Origin: Penelope pileata
Lineage: Eukaryota > Chordata > Aves > Galliformes > Cracidae
Length of the DNA: 64,000 nt
Direction: 5' to 3'
Assembly: GCA_013396635.1 (NCBI GenBank)
Contig: WBMW01003126.1
Location: forward strand, 254,306-318,305
The translations under genes were made by a program, and so were the position numbers. The notes beneath the pieces were generated by a model. It was not told the DNA's origin. It made no database searches and saw nothing but the letters and a program-made list of their open reading frames with translations. This document shows, piece by piece, positions 10,501 through 21,229 of this stretch (positions within the stretch are counted from its first letter, which is position 1; every line of letters starts with the position of its first letter).

Positions 10501-13000
10501 CCATCCCTGTCACTACACAGGGCAAGCAGAAGAGAGCTGCCAGAGAAGTGCTGTGGCTCTCACTGGCTGGTCAGGCAGGAGGAGAATGATGCTTGGAAAA
10601 GCTCTGACCAGAACTGCAGCCCTGAGCCCAGCATGTCACGGCGTTTTTAGAGCCTGGGGTGGGTCTGATGGCTGGAGGTGGCCTGGTGGCAAGGCTGGTG
10701 TGTGAAGCAGCCTCTGAAGTGATGGTGTGAGCTTGTCTGTAATCTTCCTGGGGGAAACACCAGGTTTAGGGGATCCTTAATCCAGCAGGGGAAGGCAAAG
10801 TGGAGTTAGGGGAAGGATGCAGGGCAGGCACACACAGAAACAGCAAGCTGTGGGAGGCTCCCGAAGGCAGAACGGATCCCTCGGGGAGAAGAGGGTGCCA
10901 GGGGAGTGCAGGGGCTCTGCGACATGTGCAGGGGCTCCCTGCTGTGATACGGGTGTCTGCACCACCACCAGCAAGCTCTGGAAGCTGCAAAAACCATTTC
11001 AAGCTGGAGTTTGAGGTATCCCAGACCCTCCTGCCCATAAGTTCCTGGAAGGAATCCACGCTCAGTGGAGAGCTAGAGGTTGTGGTTTTGTGTTTATTTG
11101 TTTTTATTTTTTGGTGTGAGCAGTAAAATCTTTGCCCCATCCACCCAGTCCCTGTACCTGGCACAGGGAGGACACAGAGATGCCCTGGGGATTTGCTGGT
11201 GATCACCCACGTGGGACCAGGAGTGATGTAACCTGGGAGTACCCTGCAGGGAATTCACACACCTGGGTGTGATCCCCTGAGCAGTTTGGAGCTGGTGTCC
11301 AAAAGGACAGGCAGGCAGCAGGGAGGGACTCATCCCAGGACAGCTCAGAGGTGGCCCAAGCATTCACCTAGCGCATCACGAGGAGGCAGAGCTCCCCAGG
11401 TTGGGGCTGGGGGTAATGCCCCGCCTGAGAAGAGGTGGCTGTCCATGTGGTCTTGAATTGCATTTCATCAGTGGTTTGATTTGCTTCTTACTGTGTCTCC
11501 AGTTCTGTAACAGGGAGCCAGCCTGGAACAAGCTTGTTCAGTTGGAACAAGCATTTTTCTGCTTCATCCCTTTTGCCCAGCACTGGAGACAAATTCAAGG
11601 CAAGCTGAGGAATTTGGAGTGTTTGTCTCTTCCAAGGTGGTGAATCCAAACGAGGTGGGATGCTCAGGCTCCCTGCAGGACCCGCACCATGAACCATAGT
11701 GAGGACCCAGAGCTGCACTGCCTCTGGGGGACTGACAGTGCTGGGGTTGGGCTCACAGCCCGCACCCACCCCTGGCACAGCTGCTGTGGGTATCCCCACT
11801 GCCTTCCAGCTGTGCCCAGTGCCACTTCCCACCCTCTGCTCCCACGCCAGCTGTGTCCTTGGCTCTGGTTGCCCTTCACACTGCAGCAGTGCTGCTGGGC
11901 TGCAGATGCCCTCCTGCCAGCTGAGGTCTGCAGGGTGCCTGGCCCCAGCTCTGAGCTGACCTGGCCACCCATAGTTCTCGGCAGCTTTACCCCAGCCAAA
12001 TGCTTCCAAGGCCCTGGGCCATGATGCTAACACTTTCTCTTGACTGCTAGCATGTTTTCCTCCTCCTGCTCTGCAGGTTTCCTTCTGCCAGTGAACCGGG
12101 AGCTATGAGCCTCCTCTCCCATCCCAGGACACATGCTCTTAGCAGCCCCCTTTTCCATTGCTGTTGATGTAGCCTCATCCTGTCTCCTGCCTGATAAACG
12201 AGCGTACTTTGGGCACAAGTGGAGAATGTCTGCTCACCACGACCTCCCCAGCTCTCTCATCAGTGGGAGGCAGCCCCAGGCAGGGTGCAGGCAGCAGGGG
12301 AAGGTTGTCTGAAGAGAGCTGTTGGGCTCTGATGCCTGTCAAGCAGCTTCAGGGCATTTCTATTTGTTCCCAGTTTCAAAAAAGCTTTTTTATACAACCC
12401 TGAATTCAACACCAGTCACAACCCGGTAGAGGCCTTCTAAATTGCAGCCAAAGGTTGAACAGCACCATCTAGTGCACTTTGTCCCAAAAATGCCCGTGCT
12501 GGAGGAGCCCCAGCCCTCATCACGCACCACCCATGGCAGGGCTCTGCCATCAGGAGTGTGCGTTGGGTGTTATCGTGCCATCAGCTGTCAGATATCAGCA
12601 CCATGTCCGGCCCACCATGCTTCAGGAAGCCAGGCAAGATGAAAACCAGGCTCCCCAGACACGGCTCTAACGGCATGGGATCTGGTCCACGTATCCAGCT
12701 TTGCAGCTCTGACACGTCGGAGGAAATGGTTTGCAGTGAGGCTCTGCAAACCACACCACACGAGATTTGCATCTGCTGGAATGCTTGGATACAGCCCCAA
12801 ACCCTTTAGAACAAAGCAAGGTCTCAGGCTGCAGGGTGTGCCCGAGCTTTCTGCCGGTGTCTGATGGCTGCAGTGAGCACACCTGTGGGAGCAGCACCCA
12901 GGTGGAAGGGCAGGTGAGCCCCCTCCCAGCCTGCCTCCCGTCCCCAGGTGCCTTTATACAATAGGTGTGAGGCCCTGGAACATGATAGACATGCAAACCA
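4600..13000. other. GC-rich intergenic DNA without recognisable genes
   Basis: No exon, RNA gene or full-length repeat could be recognised in these 8.4 kb. A short tandem run of an 11-base unit (TGGGACCCCGC, about three copies) lies at 4624-4656. Many open frames exist on both strands, but they overlap in all frames and read as low-complexity Pro/Ala/Gly/Ser peptides. One plus-strand frame near 8,290-8,420 faintly recalls the end of a retroelement RNase H. A CTCF-like motif lies at 12,461-12,475. Confidence 0.5.
12461..12475 (-). promoter_or_regulatory. CTCF-like motif
   Basis: Read on the minus strand, GCACTAGATGGTGCT resembles the CTCF core (CCACYAGRKGGC type), including the central TAGATGG. 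It lies about 5.5 kb upstream of the AXIN1 CpG island in otherwise featureless DNA. The match is by eye, with no score computed. Confidence 0.3.
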
Positions 13001-13024
13001 TTGTGGGAGTTTATTAGAGATCAC

Positions 13025-14345
13025 CTAGCCAGGATGACACATCAATGAATTATCCTGTAAGGAATTAAGGAATATCTCCAGATCAGCTGCCCTTGCCCTT
13101 CTAGGTGACTTCTTCCCCAACAATAACTGGGGATACTACACAGCTGACACAAACAGGTCCAGGAGATTCCTAAAGCCCCTTGAAGCCAACTTCTTGGTCC
13201 AGGGAAGTTGCTCTCCTGGATTTCTTGCTTGCAAACAGAGGGAGTCTCGAGGGTGAAGGGGCAATTGGTGGCTGTCTTGGCCATGGCAAACATGTAGTTG
13301 AGTTTAAAATCTTTGGTGATAGGAGGAAAGCTGCCAGCAAAATTTCTGGAGAGTGGACTTCAGGCTGCTCAGGGCACAAGTCAGCAAGATCCCCTGGGAT
13401 TCTGCTTCTGAAGCATCGGGGTCCATCAGTGCGGGTCACTTCTTAAGTATCATCTCTTAGGAGCGCAGGAGCAGGCGATTCCAAAGCGTTGGAGGTTGAG
13501 CAAGTGGTGCAGAAGGTCGGCCTGGCTGAGCAGGGATCTTGTAGAGCTTAGGTGGCAAGGGAAAGTGTATGGCCCCTGGAAGCGAGGTCAGGAGAAGTGG
13601 GAGGACTGCAGAGATGCTGTTAACCATTGTAGGGAGAAAAATTGTGCAGTCAAAGCTCAGTTAGAGTTGAAGCTGGACAGTGCTATGGGGGACAAGAAAA
13701 AGGGCTATTTCAAGTATGTTAACCGGAAAAGGAGGACCAGAGGTAATGTTGGTCCCTTGTTTGATGAGGATGGTCACCTCTCAAATAGGGATGTAGATAG
13801 AACAGAGTTGGTGCCTTCTTTACCTCTGTCTTTAGCACTGATGATGGGCCCTGGAGCCCCCAGAGCCCTGAGTTGGAGGGCCATGACTGTGGTAACAACA
13901 AACTCCCAGCCAACCCCAAACTTGTGCTCCAGCTGAATGCACATAAGTCTATGGGGCCTGGTGGGATTCAGCCCAGGGCACCAAGAGCTGGCTGGTGTTA
14001 TCGTGAGACTTCTCGCACATTTTTCAACATTTTTGGGAATCTGCAGAGGTCCCTGTTGACCGCAAGCTGGCAAATGTTGTTCCAATTTTCAAGAAGGGTA
14101 ACAGAGAAGACCCTGATAAATACAGGCCTGTCAGTCTCACTTCAGTGCCTGGTAAAATTATGGAGAGTATTCTGGGAGTTACTGAAAAAGACCTGAAAGT
14201 CATTGGCCATAGCCAACATGGGTTCATAAGGGGAATGTCCTGCTTACCTAACTTGATTTCCTTTTACAACAAGGTCACCTGTCCAGTTGACCGATGTAAT
14301 CTTTTGGATTTCAGCAAAGCTGTCAGTACTGTCTAGCATTGGGTG
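13025..14345 (+). mobile_element. CR1 LINE ORF2 remnant (endonuclease to reverse transcriptase)
   Basis: Conceptual translation, switching between frames, recovers the CR1 ORF2 protein in its usual order. First comes the end of the endonuclease domain, then the linker with FKIFGDRRK at about 13,305, then VYGPWKRGQ and AQLELKL around 13,570-13,680, then the reverse-transcriptase start ANVVPIFKKGN and YRPVSLTSVPGKI at about 14,070-14,155, SQHGFIRGMSC at about 14,211 and LDFSKA near 14,310. Stops and frameshifts interrupt it repeatedly. The copy ends before the YADD catalytic motif and has no 3' end, so it is dead. CR1 is the dominant avian LINE and its copies are usually truncated. This one is unusual only in keeping an internal ORF2 part instead of just the 3' end. 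Confidence 0.9.
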
Positions 14346-15585
14346 GCTCTTGGAGGCAGAAATTAACGTGTACAGCAGGAGCAGGGATACATACAGCATC
14401 TCATGCTTGACAGGGACCAGCTATGGCTACAGGCTTAAACCAGGTCTGCTGAGGCCGAGCAACCCACCAGCACACGGGAGGCCTCCCAGCTGGTGGAACT
14501 TCTAGAAATACAAGGCAGGGCCACACCACAAAGCTGACCGAAGAGAGAAATGATTGGTTTGGGTTCATTGGCCTTCACCCTTTCAGACAGGGGGAAGGAG
14601 AGGAGGTGCTAACAGATCCTGCAGTCTGATTCCTCCCCGGTGCAGCCAGGGACACTTGGTTTGGATTTTTGCTCGTTTGATAGCCACAGGTAAATCCAAA
14701 GTAGGTAATGTTGGCCCCAGGCAAAACGTAGGGACTGGGCTCCTTCGTGTGGGCAAAGTGATGTGTGAAAAGCAGCAAGGTGACTCCAGAGGGAGCCCAT
14801 GGCTCTCACCATTCCCTGTCTGAGAAACAGAAAATTAAAGAGGAAGAGCTTGGCATGTGCCTGGAGGGTATTCACCTCTACAGCTTGCAAAGACGTGGCT
14901 ACATCTCACCTGCCTTGTAGGCAGATGCAGAGGGCCTGATCCTGCTGGGGATGAGAAGCACAGGGGGCAGAGATCTCCCTCCTAAATTTCTCAGAAAAGC
15001 AACATCTTGACAAGCTGCAGAGCCCTTCCCTCAGCAGTGTCTGCCTGGGATGAGGCACCCTCTGCACGATGCCAGCACAGCCATCCAGCTCCCCGAGCCA
15101 GGAGGGAGGGAGGACTTAGGGAAAGAAACTGCATGGTTAGGACTTTGCTGTGATCGCCCCGGAGCACAATGACAGCACCGTGACCAGAGGCGTGACACTG
15201 TGCTGTCGGTCTCTGACTACAGGGGGCAGGGTTCCCTGCAGCCAGGGGAAATTCTTGCCTGTTGGGTTGCTGGAGTGCCATCGAGTCTTCATCATCACAC
15301 TGCAGCGCACAGAAAGCAGCACACAGACCTTCTTCCAAAGAAGGAGCAGCTGCAAAGGCTGTAGCAAGAGTTCAGGTGCAGGGGAAGAGAGCATTTGAGT
15401 GTGCAGCAGCAAGTACACGCACACGAGCCCTGGCACTGCAGCTCTGCACATCGTGCTGTGCCCAAGGCTGTCATCCCACCCCTTGTTCCCCCTGCCCTGC
15501 CTCTGGGAGTCCCTTCCAACAATCTCACGGAGAAATCTGCCTTCAGCTTCTCACGTGAACTCCATCCGGGCCACGAATTCTTGCT
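14346..15585. other. Intergenic DNA with two CTCF-like motifs
   Basis: No gene or clear repeat was recognised. Two plus-strand motifs with the CTCF core CAGGGGGCAG lie at about 14,957-14,972 (AGCACAGGGGGCAGAG) and 15,214-15,230 (GACTACAGGGGGCAGGG), about 255 bp apart and some 3 kb upstream of the AXIN1 CpG island. The core matches well; the flanking positions match only partly. Confidence 0.3.
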
Positions 15586-15589
15586 GGGC

Positions 15590-16605
15590 CTTTCTACGAG
15601 AGATGAAAAGCTCTCTAATACCTGATAGTCTCTCACCCATGAAGTCGCTCAAGTGCTATAATCAAGGCATCCCTCGGGCTCCTTTGAACCTGCTCAAGAG
15701 GCTGCATTTCCCAGGCAATGCAATTCCTCTAGAGCTGGCATCACTTTTAACTCTTCTAATTTTTCGACATCCTTTTTCAGCTGCGGACACTGGACTTTGT
15801 CCCGCAGGTGTCTGCCCTCGCTTGTCACCCCAACACACCTAAAGCCACGCAGCTGAGGCCAGCCTGGCCCCTTCTGCTGCAGCCGTCCCAGATGGGCCTT
15901 CCAGGGCATTGCTGCTGCTCCTGCCCTGTCTTTCCTTCCCCCCAAGCTCAGCTCCTTTCCACGCCAGCCCTCTGCAGGGCGCAGGTTTCCACGAGATGCA
16001 GCGTTCTGTGTTCTGTGCCCCGTGGAGGTGTCATTTTGCAGCTGCGCACATCCAAGCACGTTTTATTTGCCTGGATTCAGCTTATAAAGTTTTCTCCAGC
16101 CGCTTTGACCTCGTCCGTGTCTCCTGCCCCCCTCGTTTCCCCAGCCCCTGCGTTTTTCTCAGCAGGGCTTTTTAATCTATTTCGAGACCATTGATGAAAA
16201 CGCTGAATAGCATTGGGCTTCACATCAAACCCCGCGGACACCCACTGAGAGTGCTCCCATTCTGCGAGGATTCCCCATTGATGCCTGCCGGTTTGCCAGC
16301 TCCCAGTCCCTTTAAGGTGTCTCTCTTGATGTTGTATTGTGCTAATTTTTAATCAGAATACTATATGGATTAAGTCACATGCCTGAACAGAGTCCAGGTC
16401 TATTATTTCTATGCCATAACCTTTATCAGCCGAACTTGTAATCTCTTCAAAGGATGACATCAGAGTTTGACAAGAGCTATTTTCCAGAAACCAAGCTGAT
16501 TGCATTAATTATATTCCCATCCTTTAATTCTTTACCAGCTGAATCCCACATCAGCTTTGCCATTATTATGCCTGAGATCAGTGTTGGACTGTTACACGTA
16601 AATCA
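15590..16605 (-). mobile_element. Ancient CR1/L3-like LINE remnant, minus strand
   Basis: Read on the minus strand, about 16,395-16,470 translates to a reverse-transcriptase-like stretch, SSFEEITSSADKGYGIEIIDLD, interrupted here by nothing but heavily diverged. It corresponds to the CR1/L3 segment SFYDKVT...VDEG.AVDVVYLDF. The stretch at 16,190-16,260 matches the antisense of the next CR1 region, and 15,640-15,810 resembles the antisense 3' part of old amniote CR1/L3 copies. Divergence is far greater than in the plus-strand copy at 13-14 kb, so the insertion is older. The edges are approximate. Confidence 0.65.
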
Positions 16606-17490
16606 GCTCCTGGCATCGCTTGCAGGAAAGCACCCAAGGACCCGCAGCACCCCAGGGCGGGGAAGGGGAGCACCGCTGCCCGGGGTGGACTTGGGTGCAT
16701 TTCAGAACGCTGAAAAACACATGGTGCGTTCCTGAGAGCGTTCCCTGAAACGCGTGGAAACAAAATGCAAGCGTGAGAAAATGCTGAACACACAGGGATG
16801 TGCAATAGAAGAATCAAAAGCCAGACACCGATCCGTACCAGAGATCTTTCTGAGTCGTTTCTGATTCTGGGAGGACTGCCCAGTGGCTCCTTCAACTCCA
16901 GGATCGTACCTAGGGGTCTGCCTTGCTCTGCACCAGGGCTCTGGCTGTGCTCGCCAGCAAAGAAACAGGCTTTGCATTTCCCCATAGGATGACTCTTGCT
17001 CAGTCTCTGCATGTGTTGATCCTCTCCATCTCCCGCAGTGCCACCCAGCTCTCCCAGGCACGCTCTGTGCTGGGACATCGCTTCTGGCCAGGAGCTGCCC
17101 AGCACCGCCAGCCCCGAGCACGAGGGGACCCCGGCCCTTCCTCCCGTCTCCATGTTGTTCCACCCATTCCAGCCCGCGCAGTGCCACCTCTTGGCGAGTT
17201 CCCTCATTTCTCTTTGCTGCAGCACCGCTCGGGGAAGCTGCAAGAGGCAGCTGCCCTTTGGGACCCGCTCTGTTCGCCACGGGACAGCCGGGGTGGTGCG
17301 GCCACCCGAGCTCCTCCATCCGCTGCCCCGCACACGGGCGCTTCTGGGGAGCGCTGGGAGAAGGACGTGCCATGAGCGGGGCCCGCAGCACTCCGGGAGG
17401 GTCACTGCCACCTCCAGGCTGAGCTGAAGGAACTCCTTCGGCAGCCCGTTGCTGTGCCGCACCACCACGCTGCTGCACGAGCATCTCATG
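16606..17490. other. Intergenic DNA, nothing recognised
   Basis: Mixed-composition DNA becoming GC-rich toward the CpG island. No coding frame resembles a known protein and no repeat was identified. Confidence 0.5.
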
Positions 17491-17494
17491 CCTG

Positions 17495-17700
17495 GGGAGG
17501 TTTAGGTGAGATGTGAGGAGGACATCTGTTACTCAGAGGGTGGTGAGACCGTGGCACTGCCCATAGCTGTGCCCATCCCTGGAGGTGCCCGAGGCCATCG
17601 ATGGGCCCTGGGCAGCGGAGCTGGGGGTACCCAGCCCACGGCAGGGCTGGAACCAGGTGATCGTTCAGGTCTCCTCCAAGTGAAGCGGTTCTGTGATCCC
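17495..17700 (+). mobile_element. CR1 LINE 3'-end fragment
   Basis: The sequence follows the CR1 3' region in order: GGTTTAGGTGAGATG, a TTACTCAGAGGGTGGTGAG block, CCATCCCTGGAGGTGCC, then a diverged GGGCTGGAACCAGGTGATC block and a worn tail ending near TTCTGTGATC. The copy lies on the plus strand and abuts the AXIN1 CpG island. Confidence 0.8.
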
Positions 17701-18560
17701 CCCGGGCTGCACCCTGCCCAGGGCGTTCAGTGGAGCTCTTCTGGGCGTCTTTTGTCCAGATCAAGCGGGAGGAAAGAGAGAGGCAGTCCCCCCTCCTCTC
17801 CCACCTCCGGAGCCTTCGCACAAAGCCGGGGCTCTCCTGAGCTCCCCTCGCGTCCCGTTCCCGGCCGGGCCTGAGGAGCGCGGTCCGAGCTCCGCCGCTG
17901 CCCCCCCCGACGCGGGGCGGCGTCCCCCGGGCGGGCGNNNNNNNNNNNNNNNNNNNNNNNNNNNNNNNNNNNNNNNNNNNNNNNNNNNNNNNNNNNNNNN
18001 NNNNNNNNNNNNNNNNNNNNNNNNNNNNNNNNNNNNNNNNNNNNNNNNNNNNNNNNNNNNNNNNNNNNNNNNNNNNNNNNNNNNNNNNNNNNNNNNNNNN
18101 NNNNNNNNNNNNNNNNNNNNNNNNNNNNNNNNNNNNNNNNNNNNNNNNNNNNNNNNNNNNNNNNNNNNNNNNNNNNNNNNNCTCCGCGGGGAACTTTAAA
18201 CGGGGCGGGAGGAGGAGGAGGAGGAGGCGGCCGCGGGGCGCGGAGCCCGGCCCGGGGGTGCCCCGCTGCTTCGCCGCAACAATGCGCGGCCGTGTGCCCG
18301 CTGCCCGGGGCCGGCGCGGAGGCCGAGGCCAACGCGGGGGTTATGGGCGGGAGCTCGCGGCCCGCACCGGGGAGAGGCACACGCGGGCACTGCGGGATGC
18401 AGCCCCGCTCGGTGCTGCCGGGGCAGCGCGGCCTGGGCCGGGCCGGACAGTGACAGCGGCCGCGCTCCGGTGGGCACGCGGCTCTGTCCCCCTGCTCTGT
18501 GCCAGCGCTCTGCGGGTGGGCCGCGGGGTCAGCGCTGCGCGGCGGTGCCTTTGGTTCAGC
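17700..18560 (+). promoter_or_regulatory. AXIN1: CpG island: probable AXIN1 promoter and non-coding exon 1
   Basis: Both flanks of the assembly gap are extremely GC-rich and dense in CpG (for example 17,870-17,937 and 18,182-18,480). There are Sp1-type GGGGCGGG boxes and a (GGA)n purine run at about 18,206-18,228. This is the only strong CpG island upstream of the coding exon 2, and it lies about 1 kb before it on the same strand. In other vertebrates AXIN1 begins with a non-coding exon in such an island. I could not fix the transcription start or the exon 1 donor; part of the promoter is hidden in the gap. Small ATG-initiated frames here (such as at 18,281) would be upstream ORFs or noise. 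Confidence 0.7.
17938..18181. other. Assembly gap (244 N)
   Basis: A run of N falls inside the GC-richest DNA of the window, where sequencing usually drops out. It hides part of the presumed AXIN1 promoter or first exon. Any open frame that spans it is meaningless. Confidence 0.99.
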
Positions 18561-19551
18561 CAAGGAGAGGAGAGACGGAGAGATGGCAAAGTGTCCCCAG
18601 GACGTGACCATTTGGGTGCGGGGAGCTCTGGGCAGGCGCAGCCCCTGCTTGTGGCCCTGCTGTGTTGGGGTGTGATCGGTGTGACCCAGCGCGAGGGGCC
18701 ATGCGGTGCTGCTCGGCCGTGCCCGGGGCCTCGAGCTGAGGGCGTTCTGCAGAGCGGGACCTCTGCTGCCTGTGGGCACAGAGCGGTGCTGCTGGAAGGG
18801 ACCTTCAGGGACCGGCTGCTGGCTGCCTCGAAGTGATGCTGCCTTGTTGGCAGGGAGTACTCCGCTTTCCCTCCCTGCCCGCACCTCCCATCCTCCATGT
18901 TGACTCACAGCCCTTCTTCTGAAACGCTGTGTTTGATCACATCTCCTTCTCGAGATGGTTTTCTCACCATCCTTTGATGACTTGAGATTTCCCAGGCTTT
19001 CGGTGCTGTTAGCCCAAACGAACCTTCTGTAAACAGCCCCTGTCTGTGGAAAACAGCCCAGGCCTGCGGCCCTGTACCAACATGCCCACATGAAGCAAGA
19101 ATGTTGCTCACGTGCCCAAAATGTTGGGGTCAGTGGTGCCTCTGGAGTCCCCGAGGAGGACTGTCATGCTGTGATGGCGGGCAGGAGCCACCGGTGTTTG
19201 GTGGAGGTGTCATCTCAGTGTCCGTCCTCACCAGATGTTCCCCCAGAATGGTTTTCACAAACCTGAACGCAAATTTTTGTGGATGAGTGTTTTGTAGATT
19301 GGTAACCTTGATACACTGCCTTGATACAGTTTATGCCAGATGTTGGATGTAAAGTTTTGGGATGTTCTCTGCCGTTTTTAGAGGGGGCATGAAGGTGCCT
19401 GGCTTCATCCTGATCTCTGAAATCACTGAGAGCTTTCTCATGGAAAAAGAGGGTTTGATACAGTAACCACGCGGAGCAAAATCGGTAGCTTGAAATCTTA
19501 GAGTGTTTATTTACAGTGATACTTACTGTATTTCTTTCTTGCCTCTTTCAG
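18561..19551 (+). other. AXIN1: Presumed AXIN1 intron 1
   Basis: The GC content falls off quickly from the CpG island. No repeat or second exon is recognised. The 3' end carries a standard acceptor: a possible branch site around 19,521-19,528, a pyrimidine-rich run from 19,529, and CAG at 19,549-19,551. The 5' boundary of the intron is not known because exon 1 is not defined. Confidence 0.6.
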
Positions 19552-19645
19552 CTCAACAACCTTGTCCACCTTGGAGCTACGGATATCGGTGATCTGAGAT
19601 TTCGGCTCTTCCCCTGCTGCTCCCGTGCCAGCAAGCACCAGGAAA
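19552..19645 (+). other. AXIN1: AXIN1 exon 2, 5' untranslated part
   Basis: These 94 bases lie between the exon 2 acceptor (TTTCAG ends at 19,551) and the start codon. An in-frame TGA at 19,595-19,597 closes the reading frame upstream, and no ATG stands between it and 19,646. This fixes the initiation codon. The GTG at 19,625 is in frame but is not a vertebrate start. Confidence 0.85.
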
Positions 19646-20523
19646 ATGAATATCCAGGGGAAGGGCTTCCCTCTGGACCTCGGAGGAAGCTTCACTGAAG
19701 ATGCTCCACGGCCCCCAGTCCCTGGTGAGGAGGGTGAGCTTGTGTCCACAGACCCAAGGCCAGTCAGCCACGGCTTCTACTCCGGTAAAAGCGACGTCGT
19801 TAGAAATGAGACCTCCACCGCGACGCCGAGGCGCTCCGATCTGGATCTGGGGTATGAACCTGAGGGGAGTGCTTCGCCAACTCCACCCTACCTGAAGTGG
19901 GCCGAGTCGCTGCACTCCCTGCTCGACGATCAGGATGGTATCAATCTCTTCAGGACTTTCCTGAAGCAGGAGGACTGTGCGGATCTGCTGGACTTCTGGT
20001 TTGCCTGCAGCGGCTTCAGGAAGCTGGAGCCGTGCGTGTCCAACGAGGAAAAAAGACTCAAACTGGCAAAAGCCATCTACAAAAAGTACATTCTCGACAA
20101 CAATGGCATTGTGTCCCGGCAGATCAAACCAGCTACAAAAAGCTTCATAAAAGACTGTGTCATGAAACTGCAGATTGACCCTGACATGTTTGACCAGGCC
20201 CAAACGGAGATTCAGTGCATGATAGAAGACAATACCTACCCCTTGTTCCTTAAGTCGGATATTTATTTGGAATACACAAGGACAGGTGGGGAAAGTCCAA
20301 AAATTTATAGCGATCCGAGCTCAGGGTCTGGGACAGGTAAAGGGCTCCCTGGTTATCTGCCTACTCTGAATGAGGACGAGGAGTGGAAATGTGACCAAGA
20401 CACTGAGCCTGAGGCCAGCAGGGACTCTGCGCCCTCGAGCAGGCTCACCCAGAAGCTGCTTTTGGAGACGGCAACGCAGCGTGCCACCTCGACCCGGCGG
20501 TACAGCGAGGGCAGGGAGTTCAG
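19646..20523 (+). CDS. AXIN1: AXIN1 exon 2: start codon, tankyrase-binding segment, RGS domain
   Basis: This exon encodes the first 292 residues, plus two bases of codon 293, of axin-1, the scaffold of the cytoplasmic beta-catenin destruction complex. It begins MNIQGKGFPLDLG and matches mammalian axin-1 without gaps. Residues about 22-30 (RPPVPGEEG) form the tankyrase-binding segment. Residues 88-211 (genomic 19,907-20,278) form the RGS domain that binds the SAMP repeats of APC; LDDQDGINLFRTFLK and DLLDFWFACSGFRKLEP are its diagnostic stretches. An acidic, Ser-rich linker (LNEDEEWKCDQD) follows. The exon ends ...RRYSEGREF plus AG at a strong donor, AG|GTACGTGAG; the open frame continues into the intron only as unspliced readthrough. 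The start is chosen because a TGA lies in frame upstream and the N-terminus agrees with the family. The GSK3-beta, beta-catenin and DIX regions come from later exons outside the window. No damaging change is seen. Confidence 0.97.
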
Positions 20524-21205
20524 GTACGTGAGCGGTGCCGCTCCTCGGGGGGCCTCCGGGGTGCCCCCAGGGGGCTGCTGTGAGACTGGAGGTGCTGGGA
20601 AGCAGAGGGCATTCGGCATTTGGGAGCGCTTGGGGCTGGCTGAGCATCAGCGTCCGTGTGGGATGACGTCACGTGGACGTTGGGTTGAAATACAGCTTGA
20701 TTGGAATGTCGTGCGAGTTATTTTAAGGGTGTCTTTGGCCAGCTGTGTCCAGTTCCCCTGAATCACCTCTGCAGCATGTTCCTTGCCGTGAGATGCTGCT
20801 GAACGTGGTCTGGGTGTAGGCAGGAGGCGGTGGACGGTGCAGAGCTGTGGGCGGCCCTGGTGGCTGAGCGAGCAGAGGGAGCTGCAGGGTCGGGCTGGCT
20901 CTCAGCCCACGGCAGCAGAACGTCGGTGTTCGGTTAGAGGAGTGCAGAGGAGTACAGCTCGTGGTAAAACCCCCTGTAAATATACAAGGAAGTTGTGATG
21001 AGCCACAACTGGAGGCTGCAGGAAGCTTGCAGGAAATACCCTGATGTCTGTAACATTTATGTGGGTCAAACGGGGTCCGTGGCGCTCCCTGGAAATGGTA
21101 TTGCTTTGCACTCAAGGTTTCTGATGGCAAATTCTAGCAGTGTAAAAGAAGGAATCCCCAAATCCAGTTAAAATCATTCCATGTTCCAGCTTTTCCCCTC
21201 ATCAA

Positions 21206-21229
21206 CATATATATATATATTTTTTTTTT
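21206..21229 (+). repeat. (AT)n followed by poly(T)
   Basis: About eight AT units run directly into nine T. Ordinary microsatellite, likely variable in length. Confidence 0.85.

Noticed and set aside
11526..11539. 14-bp palindrome GAACAAGCTTGTTC as a steroid receptor site
   Set aside because: The half-sites are four bases apart, not three, and several palindromes of this length are expected by chance.
17693..19091. Long open frames across 17,938-18,181 on both strands
   Set aside because: They run through a block of N and consist of low-complexity residues in a CpG island. They are not genes.
19625..19645. In-frame GTG upstream of the AXIN1 ATG as an alternative start
   Set aside because: GTG is not a normal vertebrate initiator. 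The ATG at 19,646 gives the N-terminus conserved in axin-1.
20524..20761. C-terminal 79 residues of the open frame that continues past exon 2
   Set aside because: The frame crosses a strong splice donor at 20,524 and rejoins AXIN1 at 57,197. The extra residues are intron readthrough.
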